From Diadema setosum (Eukaryota > Echinodermata > Echinoidea > Diadematoida > Diadematidae), in the NCBI RefSeq assembly GCF_964275005.1, contig NC_092702.1, forward strand, positions 8,542,330 through 8,606,329: DNA of 64,000 bases, read 5' to 3'. The translations under genes were made by a program, and so were the position numbers. Every line of letters starts with the position of its first letter. The first letter of the stretch is position 1. This document shows, in pieces, positions 49,629 to 62,463 of this stretch. The notes under the pieces were generated by a model. It saw nothing but the letters and a program-made list of their open reading frames with translations, did not search any database and had not been told where the DNA came from.

Positions 49629-50702
49629 ATATACATAAACATTCGCATATACATAACATAATGCATGTACATCACAGTAAATAACTAAAGTGGTGATTTT
49701 AGTGACAAATTGAGAGAAAGAAACTGAGACGACGTGCATCCTAATCAATTCTTCTGCAGTAGATATTGATTTTAGAATTTTTTCATGAGAATTACGCTCT
49801 GCTTTTTTTTTAAATAAAACAAAAGTATCTTTAATTAAGTACAGTGTAGATATTTTTCCTCAAGATCTGATTGTACGGAAAGTCACTGGTCGATTTTCTA
49901 TGATATACAGCGTGTACAGTATGAACTTATTTGTAAAAGACTATTGATGCGAATGTAAAGAGGGCTCAAATAATTATTCAAAGGAACCAGATGAATCAAG
50001 CAGTCCTTTCAAAAATCTACGCATTTGCAAATGAGTGAGTGAATTAGGGTTCAATAAAGTAAAGAGTAACTGGACGTATATTCCTATTAGTTTTTAATTC
50101 ATAATGGATGATATTAAACACCGGAATTTTGCGGCATAACAGGCTACTGCTATGCGCGTAGCTATAGGAAGAGCACACTAATAATTGTCGATTTATATTT
50201 GATTATTTGGGACCATAATCTTGTTTTTAAGCGAGACCAATCTCACAATAATGTATCGTCGCTTATCAAGAAATGGTATGGGAATCAAGCAATGATGAAT
50301 ACTAAGGATCCAACTGAAAAGATAATAATTATGTGAATTCAGAATCAGCCAGTGACATGCACGTGAAATGCACTAGCCTCGTGCGGTATTCATACACATT
50401 CGGTGCTGATATTATACGTGTCATTTATTTATTTAAAAAAAACCCGTATGATCTTGGCAGTGAGAACAGGATGCCAAAGGAGGGACCCATGTGAGAATCA
50501 GTCAATCGGGAATGAGCATTGTGACAGCTTACGTTTGGCTTTCAACCAATCGGCAGGTTTTACGTAAATGAACCCGAGGCGGGTGTATGAGAAAAACAAT
50601 GGTTGAAAGGAAGAATTCACATTAATGACCTCAAAAGTCCTCATTTAAAATATTCACGTACAGCTGTCATATAGGAGATATTGAATACTGCTGGACTTTT
50701 TT
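49629..50702 (+). repeat. 1.07-kb direct duplication, copy A
   Basis: Collinear with 52866-53931 and over 90% similar by eye, with small insertions and deletions. It is non-coding. It includes a possible polyadenylation signal for the channel gene at 49813. Confidence 0.93.
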
Positions 50703-51937
50703 GCTGCCTCCGCCACGAAGTGGTGCCGGAGGCATTATGTTTTCGGGTTGTCCGTCCGTCCTTCCGTCCGTCCGTCCTTCCATCCATCCGTCCGTTCGTC
50801 CATCCGTCCGTCCTTCCGTCCGTCCTTCCGTCCGTCCGTCTTTTCCGTACGTCCGTAATGAATTTTGTGGATAGCCTAACTAAAAAACCTTTTGAGGTAT
50901 CCTAATGAAACTTGGCATGTACGAGTACGTGTATTAGGGGATGAAGCTGTGCCTATCAACTTTTGTGTGCACATGCTTAAGGTCAAAGGTCAAAAGGTCA
51001 AGGTCAAATCTGTAGAATTTCACTATTTCCACCATATCTATGCAATGCCTGAAGATATTTTCTTGAAACTTAGTGTATACATGTATTACCCTATTACAAT
51101 TCTCTGGTGAAAGTTTGGGGTCATGAGGTCAAAGGTCAAAAGGTCAAGTAAAAATAGTAAAACTTCGCTTTTTTCCCCCGTACCTTTGAAATTGTTCAAA
51201 GTATCTTCATGGAACATAGTATATATACATGTACTGACTGGCAGTGATTATCTAGAGAATTTATGGTTCAAGGGGTCGAAGGTTAGGGGTCAAAGGTCAA
51301 GGGTAACACTTCAAAATTTTACTATTTCCCTCATATTTATGCAATGCCAGCAGGATTATTATTTTTTTTTTTACACTTGGTGTATGCATGTATAACCTAA
51401 TAGAGATTCTCTGGAAACTTTCTTTTTTTTTTCTTTTTTTTTTGCCTCAAAGGTCAAAAGGTCAAAGATCAAGGGAAAGTGCTGAACTAACTCTTTCCTC
51501 CATATCTCGGAAGTGGCTCAGGTTATCTTGAAACTTATTACATATTTATGGATGTTCTACCTGACAGTGATTATCCTATGAATTTTAGGGTCAAAGCCAG
51601 ATGAAAATGTTAACAATGTACTTTTCAATACAGAAATTGCACTTTTTCTACATACCTTGAAAATTACTCAAGGCATAAACTTATGAATGGGTCAAAGTCA
51701 AGTTAAAGTCCTTAAATCCCCAAATACATGCTCTCCTATTCATCCAATTAAACCTAGGTCAAGGAAGATGAACATTCAACACATTTGTGACAAACTTGTC
51801 GACAAACTTGTCATTTTAATATTTTGCCAATTTTGTGAAAATGTAACCACACATTGTCCACATATACTATAGACCTATTAGGAGAATCATGCATTATGGC
51901 GGAGGCATACCAGTCGCCTTCGCGACATTTCTAGTTA
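50703..51937. mobile_element. GCCTCCGCC-ended non-autonomous element with CCGT repeats
   Basis: The left end is a hairpin (GCCTCCG...CGGAGGC) followed by GCATTATG; the right end reads GCATTATGGCGGAGGC and then CAGTCGCCTTCGCGACA. Next to the left end is a CCGT/CCTTCCGT minisatellite (about 50748-50852). The interior has at least four blocks of AGGTCA half-sites and recurring CATATCTATGCAATGCC-like segments, so it is partly built of tandem units of about 150-170 bp. There is no coding capacity. Confidence 0.65.
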
Positions 51938-51940
51938 CAT

Positions 51941-52650
51941 TCATTCATTGATTCATTTCATTTCATTTATTTCATTCTTTCTTTTTTTTAGCAAACGTAA
52001 CACGAAATGAATCAGAATATATAACATAGGCATGTATTCAACTTTACCTGGTAGATAATGGTTAACAAATAAAAAATTATACATGCATACCAGCAAAATA
52101 CAAAGTTATGTCTGGAGAAAAAAAAAAAGAATTGAGAGGTCCACTGAAAAGCATGCTTGTAAATTGTGAACCACCCAAAGAATTCTTGTGAACATACTTG
52201 TTTACAAAGGCAGGACAGAACAAGACAGGAGAAACACAACGACATTACATGACTTGACAGAAGGGTATACCATTGAAAGTATAATAAAGCACAACAGTAT
52301 AATGGAAAGAAAGGAAAGAAAGAAAAAAAAAGGAAAAGAAATGAAAAGCCCACACGCTGAACATTCAGATCGGAAGAGGGAATTGAGGTGCTTCAGAGCT
52401 CGAGCAGCTGAGCAAAGTTTGTACAAATAAGATTATGTAAAAATTACACAATGATGAAATCAATGATTGAAGATGAACCCTTATACGTAGAGACCAGCTA
52501 GGTAGGCTAATGAATACTTTATAGCTTAGTATGAATATAACAAAAAAGTTTCAACTTACGCTTAAACGAATTTAAAGATTAAATACTGCTTAAACATTGT
52601 TAAAGAATTCCAGAATCTAGGGCCGGTGTATATAAATGTATTATGAGCCC
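51941..52650 (-). mobile_element. LINE 3' end (family T2, copy 2) with carboxy-terminal codons
   Basis: On the - strand the right end translates to YTGPRFWNSL followed by FKRKLKLF in another frame, the standard LINE carboxy end. A 3' untranslated region matches the tail at 43160-43500. It ends in an ATTCA/ATTTC simple tail at about 51941-51990. It is 5'-truncated and carries at least one frame change. Confidence 0.75.
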
Positions 52651-52865
52651 AAAAAAAAAAAAAAAGCTCTCAGGAGGGGTAAATGAAACTCATTAGATCG
52701 CCTGGTGGGATAATTATGAAAAGATTGATTTCATAGCAAGTGAGGTGTCATTTTAAAGATAATTAATCAGGCTTTCTCATTATGTTATATTTAATGAAGA
52801 TAATGTGGGTATAAGAGAAATATGATGTATCAAACTTTAATTGCAGAACTTATTTTGAGGAGTTG

Positions 52866-53931
52866 TATACATAAATATTCGCATATACATAACATAATGC
52901 ATGTACATCACAGTAAAAATAACTAAAGTGGTGATTTTAGTGACAAATTGAAATAAAGAAACTGAGACGACGTGCATCCTAATCAATTCTTCTGCAGTAG
53001 ATATTGATTTTAGAATTTTTTTTCATAAGAATTACGCTCTGCTTCTTTTTTTTTACATAAAACAAAAGTATCTTTAATTAAGTACAGTGTAGATATTTTT
53101 TCCTCAAGATCTGATTGGGCGGAAAGTCGCTGGTCGATTTTCTATGATATACAGCGTGTACAGTATGAAATTATTTGTAAAAGACTATTGGTGCGAATGG
53201 AAAGAGGGCTCAATTATTCAAAAGAACCAGCAGTCCTTTCAAAAATCTACGCATTTGCAAATGAGTGAGTGAATTAGGGTTCAATAAAGTAAAGAGTAAC
53301 TGAACATATATTCCTATTAATTTTTTAATTCATCATAATCGATGATATTTAACACCAGAAATTTGCGGCATAACAGGCTACTGCTATGCGCGTTGCTATA
53401 GGTATAGAGCACACTAATTATTGTCAATTTATATTTGATTATTTGGGACTATAATGTTGTTTTTAAGCGAGACGAGTCTCACAATAATGTATCGTCGATT
53501 ATCAAGAAATGGTATGGGAATCAAACAGTGATGTATATACTACGGATTATAACCGAAAAGATATAATTATGTGAATTCATGATCAGCCAGTGACATGCAC
53601 ATGAAGTGCACTGGCCTCGTGCGGTGTTCATACATATTCGGTACTGGTACATTATACGTGTAATTTATTTATCGAAAAAGGCGTATGCATGTGGGAACAG
53701 GATGCCAAAGGAGGGACGTATGTGAGAATCAGTCAATCGGGAATGAGCATTTTGACAGCTTACGTTTGACTTTCAACCAATCGGCAGGTTTCACGCAAAT
53801 GAACCCGTGGCGGCTGTATGAGAAAGGCAATGGTGGAAAGGAAGAATTCACATTAATGACCTCAAAAGTCCTCATTTAAAATATTCACGTACAGCTGTCA
53901 TATAGGAATCATTGAATACTGTTGGATTTTT
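52866..53931 (+). repeat. 1.07-kb direct duplication, copy B
   Basis: Second copy of 49629-50702 in the same orientation, separated from it by 2.16 kb of repeat sequence. Confidence 0.93.
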
Positions 53932-55500
53932 TTTTTTCAGACGATTTGAATATCACTTCAAGAGGTGAATTGCATTCATGTGATCAAAACTTATCTGTGG
54001 TGGTCATTATTTATTGAGAACCTCATTGAGGGGAAAGAAGCACCAACGTTTCAAATCTTTGTTTCAAATCTTTGTGTGTTTTTTGTCATTGCAGAAGTTA
54101 TTGCATTTTAGATTGTTTAAAGAAGATTTTTCTTGCCTATGTAGCAAAAAAAAAAAAAAAAAAAACATGTTCAGTTGCCCTTGCCTGTCAAAATTAAATA
54201 GTCTGAAATTTATCTTTGAATCTAAGCTTATAAGAGTGCATTCTTTTTATCTCTGCATTTTCATACGAGTGGAACGAAAGTAATTTACGAACTTTAGTCA
54301 CATCGTAACTAATGTGGGTCTATATCTAGCTATATCGTAATGTATATATAAGGACACTGTTAGCGTTTAAAAGGAAAGTTATCCAACGTGTTGATTTACT
54401 GAATGCAGCAACATTAGTAAAATACATAATTTGCGTTTAAGAAAAATCGGACAACTTGTTCAAATCTTTTAAAACTTTTTTTTTTTTAAGTTTTGGGTCG
54501 CCATCGGTGGATGAGAAGACTGCGACATTTCATAACATCTTAGCAGAACAATTTAAAGAAAATATCAAGGGGAATTCAACACATTTTCATTTTTTTCTAG
54601 TATAACGAAGAGCAATATTGATTAACCTCTTTCAGGAAGCAGTGTCAGTGGTGTTACCCTTAGCATAATGTCACTAACAAGTCAAAGGAATGTGTCCTTT
54701 TCATCGAAAAAAAAAAATGAAATATTGTGAAATTTTCTTTACGTATGTTCTACACTGACGCTACAAACTGAAATATCACCAAGAATTTGAATATTCTTCA
54801 CTTTTGAACGGATCTTGCGATTTTCCTCAAACTTCACTAAGTCGAATGTGTTCTACTGCCATTGCTGCATTCATAATCAACGCAAATCTTTACCTAGAAG
54901 ACGTACGCCATTTTATCACTGTTTATGAATGCATGATCTGCGCTTACAAGTGTGTTCGTGTGTTTGTTATGGATGACAGGCGTTTGCATTACCTGATTAA
55001 ATGCATTACATCCACTTTGATATTCTGTGGTAACCAAATTGTCCAAGTTGTATCTGTTACATGTACAAGCTATTGACACATGCAAGTATTTTCTCGGACG
55101 CCGCGTTTCCGCTACTGTTTCCTAATATAATGCTTCATAATGTTTATCGTAGGCCTCGGCATTCGTCTGCCCACAGAACGTTTGCGATGCATTTCCAAAC
55201 ACGCGGACGTTCAAGAACTTGTTCATGTACCCTTGATAAACATGCAAGGAGCATCTCCTTCTTTCTCCTTTCTGTTTTCTTTTTTTATTTTTTTTTATAG
55301 CATTTCATAATGTATTGACATACCACACAGACGGGAGAAAGGTGACACCCACATTCTAAACACGACACAGGCCTAATGCACAGTATGAAGTGAGAGGAAT
55401 TGGAATGATACCTGACGTATAGCAGCGTAATTATGTGAAGTGTATTGGGGTTTGAAAGAAAGAAAGATAACTAGACTCGGAATTTGTCAAGACTGACAAA
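53932..55500. other. No gene recognised
   Basis: AT-rich sequence with A and T runs and short frames without motifs (for example about 90 codons near 54804-55076). Confidence 0.5.
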
Positions 55501-58050
55501 TTAGGTGATCCGATTTTTTTTTTTAATCAATGATTCGAGTCCTGATCGCAATAGGCGTGACATATAGGTTTCATCCTTGTTTAGAGACATTGGCCGTGTG
55601 ATATTTGGATTCTCATTTAGAAAAGAGAGTCAGGTCTGCAATCTTTGGTACCAAATTCGGTACACACTATAACGAAGATACAGAATGAAGTATATTTGAC
55701 CATTGACCCAACTTTGCACAGCCAAGATGGCATCTGAGCAAAGAGTGGTTATTTTGTGAAATGATTCTTGTAACATGGTCTTTGCGTGTGCGAAACATAG
55801 GAAAGATAGGACATGTATTCACCAAGATACAGGTTGAAACATTTATGACCTTTGACTCTAATTTACATACCCAAGATGGTGTCTGATTAAGTAGTTGTTA
55901 TTTTATGAAATAATGTACGTGATATGAACTAAACATGTGCAAAATATGGGGATGATAGGGGCTGTTTTTCCTGAGTTATTGCAGAGAAAGTTGCAGAAAG
56001 AAAGAAATATCTCAATACATCGAAGATAAGTTTGATTTCAACCAAGTTTTTTGACGTGATCTCGGCGTCGAATGAAAAGATGGAGCAGTATTAACGATAG
56101 CCCAAAGTCTCAGCTACAACATATTAAAATCTGGGAGAAATTCACCGAAGAGTAAGTGCGCTAGTGCTCGATAAAGACCGTCATGTCAATTTTTGTTTCC
56201 AGAAAAATTCCCTCCCGTAGAGATAACACGTAAACTGTTCAAATTTGACAAGGTTACATTATATCTATTTTCACGAGGTGAAGACATCATCCGATTAAAT
56301 CTTTGATGAACAAAACTTAAAGAGTATTAAATTGGCTACAACATACTAAAATCTGGAAGAAATTCACCGAAGGGTTAGTGAGCTAGTCGTCGATAAAGAC
56401 AATCATGTCAATTTTCACATCTAGAAAAATTCCTTCCCATAGAGATAACACGTCATAACGAAGATACAGGAAGAAGTACATATGACCTTTGACCCCACTT
56501 TGCACAAACAAGATGGCATCTGAGCAAAAAGTTGTTATTTTGTGAAATGATCCTTGTAACATGGTCTTTACGTGTGCAAAATATGGTAAAGATAGGACAT
56601 GTATTCAGTAAGATACAGGATAAAACATTTATGACCTTTGACCCTAATTTACATAGCCAAGATGGTGTCTGATCAAGTAGTCGTTATTTTGTGAAATAAT
56701 GTACGTGACATGAACTAAACATGTGCAAAATATGGTGGTGATAGGGTATGTTTTTCTTGAGTTATTGCAAAGAAAGTTGCAGAAACAAAGACATATTTCA
56801 ATACATTGAAGATAAGCTTTAATTTCAACCAAGTTTTTGGACGTGATGCCGACTCCGTATGAAAAAAACAAAGGGCACATTTACGATAGCCCAAAGTCTC
56901 AGCTACAACATACTAAAATCTGGGAGAAATTCACCGAAGCATAAGTGAGCTAGTGCTCGATAAAGACAGTCATGTCAGTTTTCATTTCCAGAAAAACTGC
57001 ACTCCCATAGAGATAACACGTAAACTGGTCAAATTTGACAATGTTACTTTCAATCCCTTTTTACGAGGTGATGCCGTCATCCAATCAAAATGTTGTTATT
57101 ATATGACTGAAAGACCATTTAATAAGCTACAACATATTGAAATTTGGATGAAAATCAACAAAAGAATAAGTGAGATATGCTTGAGTGAACTTAAAATTCA
57201 ATGACGTCATTTTGAAAATTTACTTTTTTTATTTTATTAAGAAATTTGATATCTTTTCATCATTTTTCCAGCATCGCCAACCCATGAAATGACATGTACA
57301 ACTCATCAGCTTTCAGAATATGTAAAGAAAATGGGGGGTCACCGTCCATCCTGACGAGTAAAATCGGATTCAAAATTGGCGATTTTTTGGCATTGTTGCA
57401 CTGTATATCGCCATTGACGCGCGCGCGGAATTTCAACTTTGACGGGCCCGTGTGACGTCATATTGAGTCGGATTGACTTGAAACTTGGTAGAAATATTCC
57501 TTGACATTTCAGGCATCCGATAAGTGTGAAAAAATGGGAAATTTCTAATGCATAAGAGCTGTGCGTCCGTATATGAGCGCGCGCGTACGCGTCCGTCCAA
57601 TTTTTTCAATTTTTCAAAAAATGCGCCGATTGGTCTGAAACGTGTGCAAAAAAAATTTGAGCTCGATTTGAGCATACAAATATTTCAACGCGCGCGTACG
57701 CGCACGTTTTAAGAGAAAATATGAATTTTGATTATATGAGTAGAATGCGCTTGACTTGAACTATATGTGACATAAATTTCATTGAAAAATTCCATTCCAT
57801 TAATGAGATAGGAGTGAAAATGTGTTTTCATATAATGACGTCATAGTGACGTCACGGTCGACTGATCACTATGATTTTATAAAATTTGTCGTCTTTGGGA
57901 CATGATACATATATGGTATGAGTTTGAAGTTGATACTCTGAGTACTTTCTGAGTACGTAGATACACAACTTTTGTCCAGAAATAAAGAAGAAGAACAAAG
58001 AATCCGTACAGATACAGAAGGTGATCCGAGAGGATACTCGGATCACCTAA
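55501..58050. mobile_element. 2.55-kb element with 13-bp terminal inverted repeats
   Basis: A perfect 13-bp inverted repeat, TTAGGTGATCCGA at 55501-55513 and TCGGATCACCTAA at 58038-58050. The right end also forms a local hairpin. The left half is two long tandem units (about 55667 and 56452, spacing about 785 bp), with a further partial copy near 56330-56450. The right half is GC-richer with CGCGCG tracts. No transposase frame is visible, so it is non-autonomous. Confidence 0.7.
55667..57240 (+). repeat. Tandem 785-bp units inside the TIR element
   Basis: ATAACGAAGATACAG at 55669 and at 56454 starts two collinear copies. Each copy holds two sub-units of about 150 bp, marked by TTTGAC... and CAAGATGGCATCTGA or CAAGATGGTGTCTGA. 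The CTACAACATA.TAAAATCTG segment occurs at about 56113, 56335 and 56904. Confidence 0.85.
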
Positions 58051-58487
58051 TGAAGAAGTCGGTGTCAAAGTCAGATATCTCATTCCCAAATACGATTCGC
58101 GTCACCAATCGCAGTCCCAGTTCCTTTTTTTCCCATCCGCGTGAGACAAAGAGAGAGGGAGAAACATACATAAGCGTAAGTATCCTTGGTGAACTTGATG
58201 GCACTGGACAATGATTACTCTCAAGCGAGCTGAGTCAATTTAGACGGCCATGTCGGCAATCGACGCATTGACTCTATACCTCCGCGTAGTGTGTGCGGAC
58301 GGATTCAAGTAACTGTGTCGCGTCCTTCGTTTCTATCAGAGGAAACTGTCATCCGCTGTCATAAAATAATTAGATGCTTCTATACACATTCACAGCATCT
58401 TCAAGTTATGTCGAATTGGCATTGTAGATCTCTTGATTTGTTAATCATCTCTAAGTACACACATAAACACTCACACACACACACATC

Positions 58488-58493
<6 letters not shown>
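58051..58493. other. No gene recognised
   Basis: Short spacer; nothing identified. Confidence 0.5.
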
Positions 58494-58573
<80 letters not shown>

Positions 58574-58616
58574 AGAGAGAGAGAGAGGGAGAGAGAGAGA
58601 GGGGGGGGGGAGAAAA
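58494..58616. repeat. (TA)n followed by (GA)n microsatellite
   Basis: About 77 bases of TA followed by an imperfect GA run with a G run inside. Confidence 0.95.
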
Positions 58617-58829
58617 AGAGATTATATCCGTACAGTACGCTGTATAAACTAGCTATTTCTTCTTCGTATGTGTTGGATATGTCCAGATATTTCAATCATT
58701 TGTAATTACCATCTTTGATCTGTCAATATTAGCCTTTATGATAAACTATCACATTACATTAAGATATGAAATGTGGTACATAGCAAATAACAAAAACACA
58801 GCTGAACGCATCAAAAATACTTGTCCTGT

Positions 58830-58940
58830 GCCCCGTTTTATCAAAAGACTAAATCGATTTCAAATTTCCTTACTACACAGGCTGACATAGACTTACAGAT
58901 CAACTATATAATCAATTTTAACTTCATAAAACAGGGCCCT
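58830..58940. mobile_element. 110-bp MITE, copy 1
   Basis: Ends are CCCCGTTTTATCAAAAG and TTCATAAAACAGGGCCC, inverted with mismatches. It matches 62580-62700 over its length, including CACACAGGCTG.CATAGACTT-type and CTATATAATCAATT blocks. Confidence 0.75.
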
Positions 58941-61726
58941 GTTTACCTTTGGGAGCAGTGATTTAAAAAATGTTCAAGATATCACTTTTGATGCATATAT
59001 GTAGGTCAGTTGTATCACAAATCATCCTACCATATACATTTTCGCAATAAAGCCTAAAATATAAGGAGAAATCGCTAGTTTTCTCATTAAACCATAGCTG
59101 TAAACTGTTTAGTCTGGAAACATTTTTTATTATAACTATTGTTCACATTTTGTATATTTAAAAAAAAAACTTAGCATCGATTATTTGTATACTGGTTCAA
59201 ATTTTTACATTGGTCACAAGTTGGTTGTTTCTATCCCTAACTCACATTTTAGAACTAGTTTGAAGCACTGATACTGGGTTTTTGTTTCATCTGCAAATGG
59301 TAAATTATGCCCTTAATACGACAGTGGTTTCAGATTAGAAGGGACAGATTATGCCTCTACATCAAGATGAGAATTGATCAATTAAGCTTTAAGGCTTCTT
59401 TCGGCATGATGCTGGCTCCATGGATAGTTTCTAAAGGAGAATCATTCGCCCCATTCTCTGCACTCTGCCTTTCATTTGTGCTTTCGTATATACACCATAG
59501 TGCCATCAGTTTGACTTTTTATGTTCCAGTCTCCCTGTAGAGCCCACAAATGTCAAAATCGTCCACTAATGTCAAAATTACCACAAATGTCATAACATGT
59601 CAACCAGAAATGTCAAAATCTGATTAATCACAAATATTGAAGCAAGTAACTGATCCATATACAGGCAAATTAAGCATATTTCGCAGTCGTATACATATAT
59701 ACACCCACAAAAACATATAAAATATAAACGACACAGCACAGTCATTGCCAAATTCGGCAGCGCTCATTAGGGAGAGTGCCTTTTTCTCATACACGAGGGC
59801 AATAAAACGGCAGTAAATCCGGCAACAACCGATGAAAAAATCCCTCTCAACTTTCAAATTCGCACTTAAATGAAAGTTGAGAGGGATTTTTCCTCACGTC
59901 GACGGATGGATGGACGGATCGATGACGGTTTCTATTTTCCTTTGACTGTTCGTTTGTTTGGTTCCATTTCGCATGAGCTTTTTCTCAGAGAGTTTTCTCA
60001 AAAGGTATATTAATCATTATGATTTATTACTGTATGAAATAATGACGAGTGATTGATATTAAATGAAAACCATTCATAGTGATCAAACTCTGACTTGTGC
60101 TGTTATTTTACACTGTACCATTCACGGTGAATACGACTTACAGCAAGCATTCTGGGCAGAAAACTATTGTGGTATCAGACAAAAATCCATTGAAAAAAAT
60201 ACGTAATAATACTTAGTGCGAGGAAACCATATTTTCCTCGCAAAAGGAGGCTTCTCTGCCTGTAATCTAAGTATTTGAGATGCACACACCAACTGACGAG
60301 GGATGATATAGCCTAAAACTAGGTAGGTTCAGCTTCAAACATTACAGAATATCGCATTTGATTGCTGATTAGGTTTTGTTAAAATTTGCTCAATTGTGAC
60401 AACGTGCACACATTAACGAGGTAATTCAAAATGTTATCGATGATTACCTGGTGCATTAAGTTAACCGAAATTCCATTAAATACGTTCTTAGGGAACAACG
60501 TTAACCTAAAACAAGTGACTAAACTATTGCCTTCATAATCAAATTCACTTACATTATGTGACTTGTCTCGGCAACATTAATGTCTCTTGAAAGGCATTCC
60601 TACAGGCACTGAGTGAATTACTAGGATATAATTATGCTTTGTGAGCATATAGTGTGTATACATTAGAAAATTGTGAGGTCATGAGATCACCGCCTTATGA
60701 ATTTTCAGTTTCAATTGTTCGTGGTCGATGTAAGTTTTAATAGAACATGATCAATACTTCGAATTCAATTATATCCTTATCGCAGGTCTTACAGTGGTGA
60801 CACTCTGTTGTTGTTGCTTTTTGTTTTTGTTGTTTTAATCAAGACAACTTTTAAAAATTACGGGCTATTTCCTTTAACATGCAGTTTCAACGTGCCCGGC
60901 CATTGTGCCGTGTTTATTTTTGTTTTGGCATTGTTGTGTGTGTGTTTTTTTTTTTTCATCGATTAAGACGTTTCATTACGAATGGACTTCGTTTTTTTTT
61001 TTTCTTTTCCATCAGTTGGAAGCACAATTAACCATTAGAGAGCTGCTGACGACATCAGGGAGGTGATTAGCAGAACACCAAGGACAAAAAAACACAAACA
61101 TAATGAGGACGACCTAGATGCTGACGACGCTGTCGATTAAATGTCCTGGTTTACATGTACTGTACACGCACAACTGGCAGAGTTCAGAGTTATCTGGAAG
61201 GCATCACATATGTACATGTATACTAAAATCTGTCCCTACACATACAAGAACTAACAAAGCAGGCTTTAGTATTAATTCACTCTTCTCTCCTTGTGACATA
61301 ATACAGTAATTGAATCGCGAGACACATGCTGAGAGAAAAACAAATAATAAAAAAAAAACTTAATGGAAAGGTGGGAAGTGTATGAGTACACGTTACAAGT
61401 ATTTAATAACTGTTTTTCTCTTTCATCTTTTTCACATCTTCTATGAAATTTATTCATTTGTTGATTCTATATTTTACCATATGATAATTTATCAATAATC
61501 ATTATCAATTGATAATAATTATTGTGTTATCAATTAGCCAAGACATTTGCTTTTAAGTCATTAGTTTTAGACATGATTCTCCAACCCTGTTTGAACTCAA
61601 AAAAATTTTATCCCCATGTTTCCCACAGCCTACTGTTATCTTCCTCTTTTTTTTTTCAGCAAATTAGTGTGTACGTTCAGCTTTGTTGATTGTAGTTTGT
61701 CATTATACGCAGCTGTATACATATAT

Positions 61727-61735
<9 letters not shown>
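58941..61735. other. No gene recognised
   Basis: AT-rich intergenic sequence. A short local palindrome occurs at about 59838-59893 (GAAAAAATCCCTCTCAACTT and its complement). Short frames show no motifs. Confidence 0.5.
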
Positions 61736-61806
<71 letters not shown>

Positions 61807-61830
61807 GAGAGAGAGAGAGAGAGAGAGATA
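61736..61830. repeat. (TA)n followed by (GA)n microsatellite
   Basis: About 67 bases of TA and then about 25 bases of GA, the same compound order as at 58494. Confidence 0.95.
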
Positions 61831-62463
61831 GGTATATAGATATAATACATAAATATATACAGTAATTGATGGTTTCCATTTTCTATAAACATATGTTTTT
61901 GATTCAGTTCCGGTATAATTCTTTTTTACCCCACACAACAGCAAATAATTTCTGTTTTGTTTTATTCAATTTTTGTCTTGTGGGTATTCAGATTAAATGA
62001 TAACAGCAGTAAAAGAACTTTTTTGCATCAATTCATTTTTGGTTCCATGATTTTGATTATCTCCATTTGTATTTATGTAAATTTGTATTGCTACTCAGCA
62101 ATTCAGCCTCTTGGCTCCAGGGCAGTATTCTTAGTAAACAAGATTGAATGAATTAATCAAATTTATCTAACACAAAAATTATCTCTTCCAGGAATGCCAG
62201 TCACAAGAGCCAAAAATTCCACAAAACGCGACACAGTGACACAAAAAGACAGTACAAGCAGTAAAGGTACTTAACTCCAAAGGAATGATTTTTATTCACA
62301 TTTCTGTTTGAAAATTTCACACAGTCTATACACACATCTTTTGCCTCACAATCTTTCCCTCTCTCACAATCCAAAATCATACATGCTGCAACAATACACA
62401 AGTCCGTTCCTTCTACAGTACAAAGTTGTACGAATTTTACAACCACCTGCATCAAATATGTAC
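61831..62463. other. No gene recognised
   Basis: AT-rich spacer; no motif-bearing frame. Confidence 0.5.
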
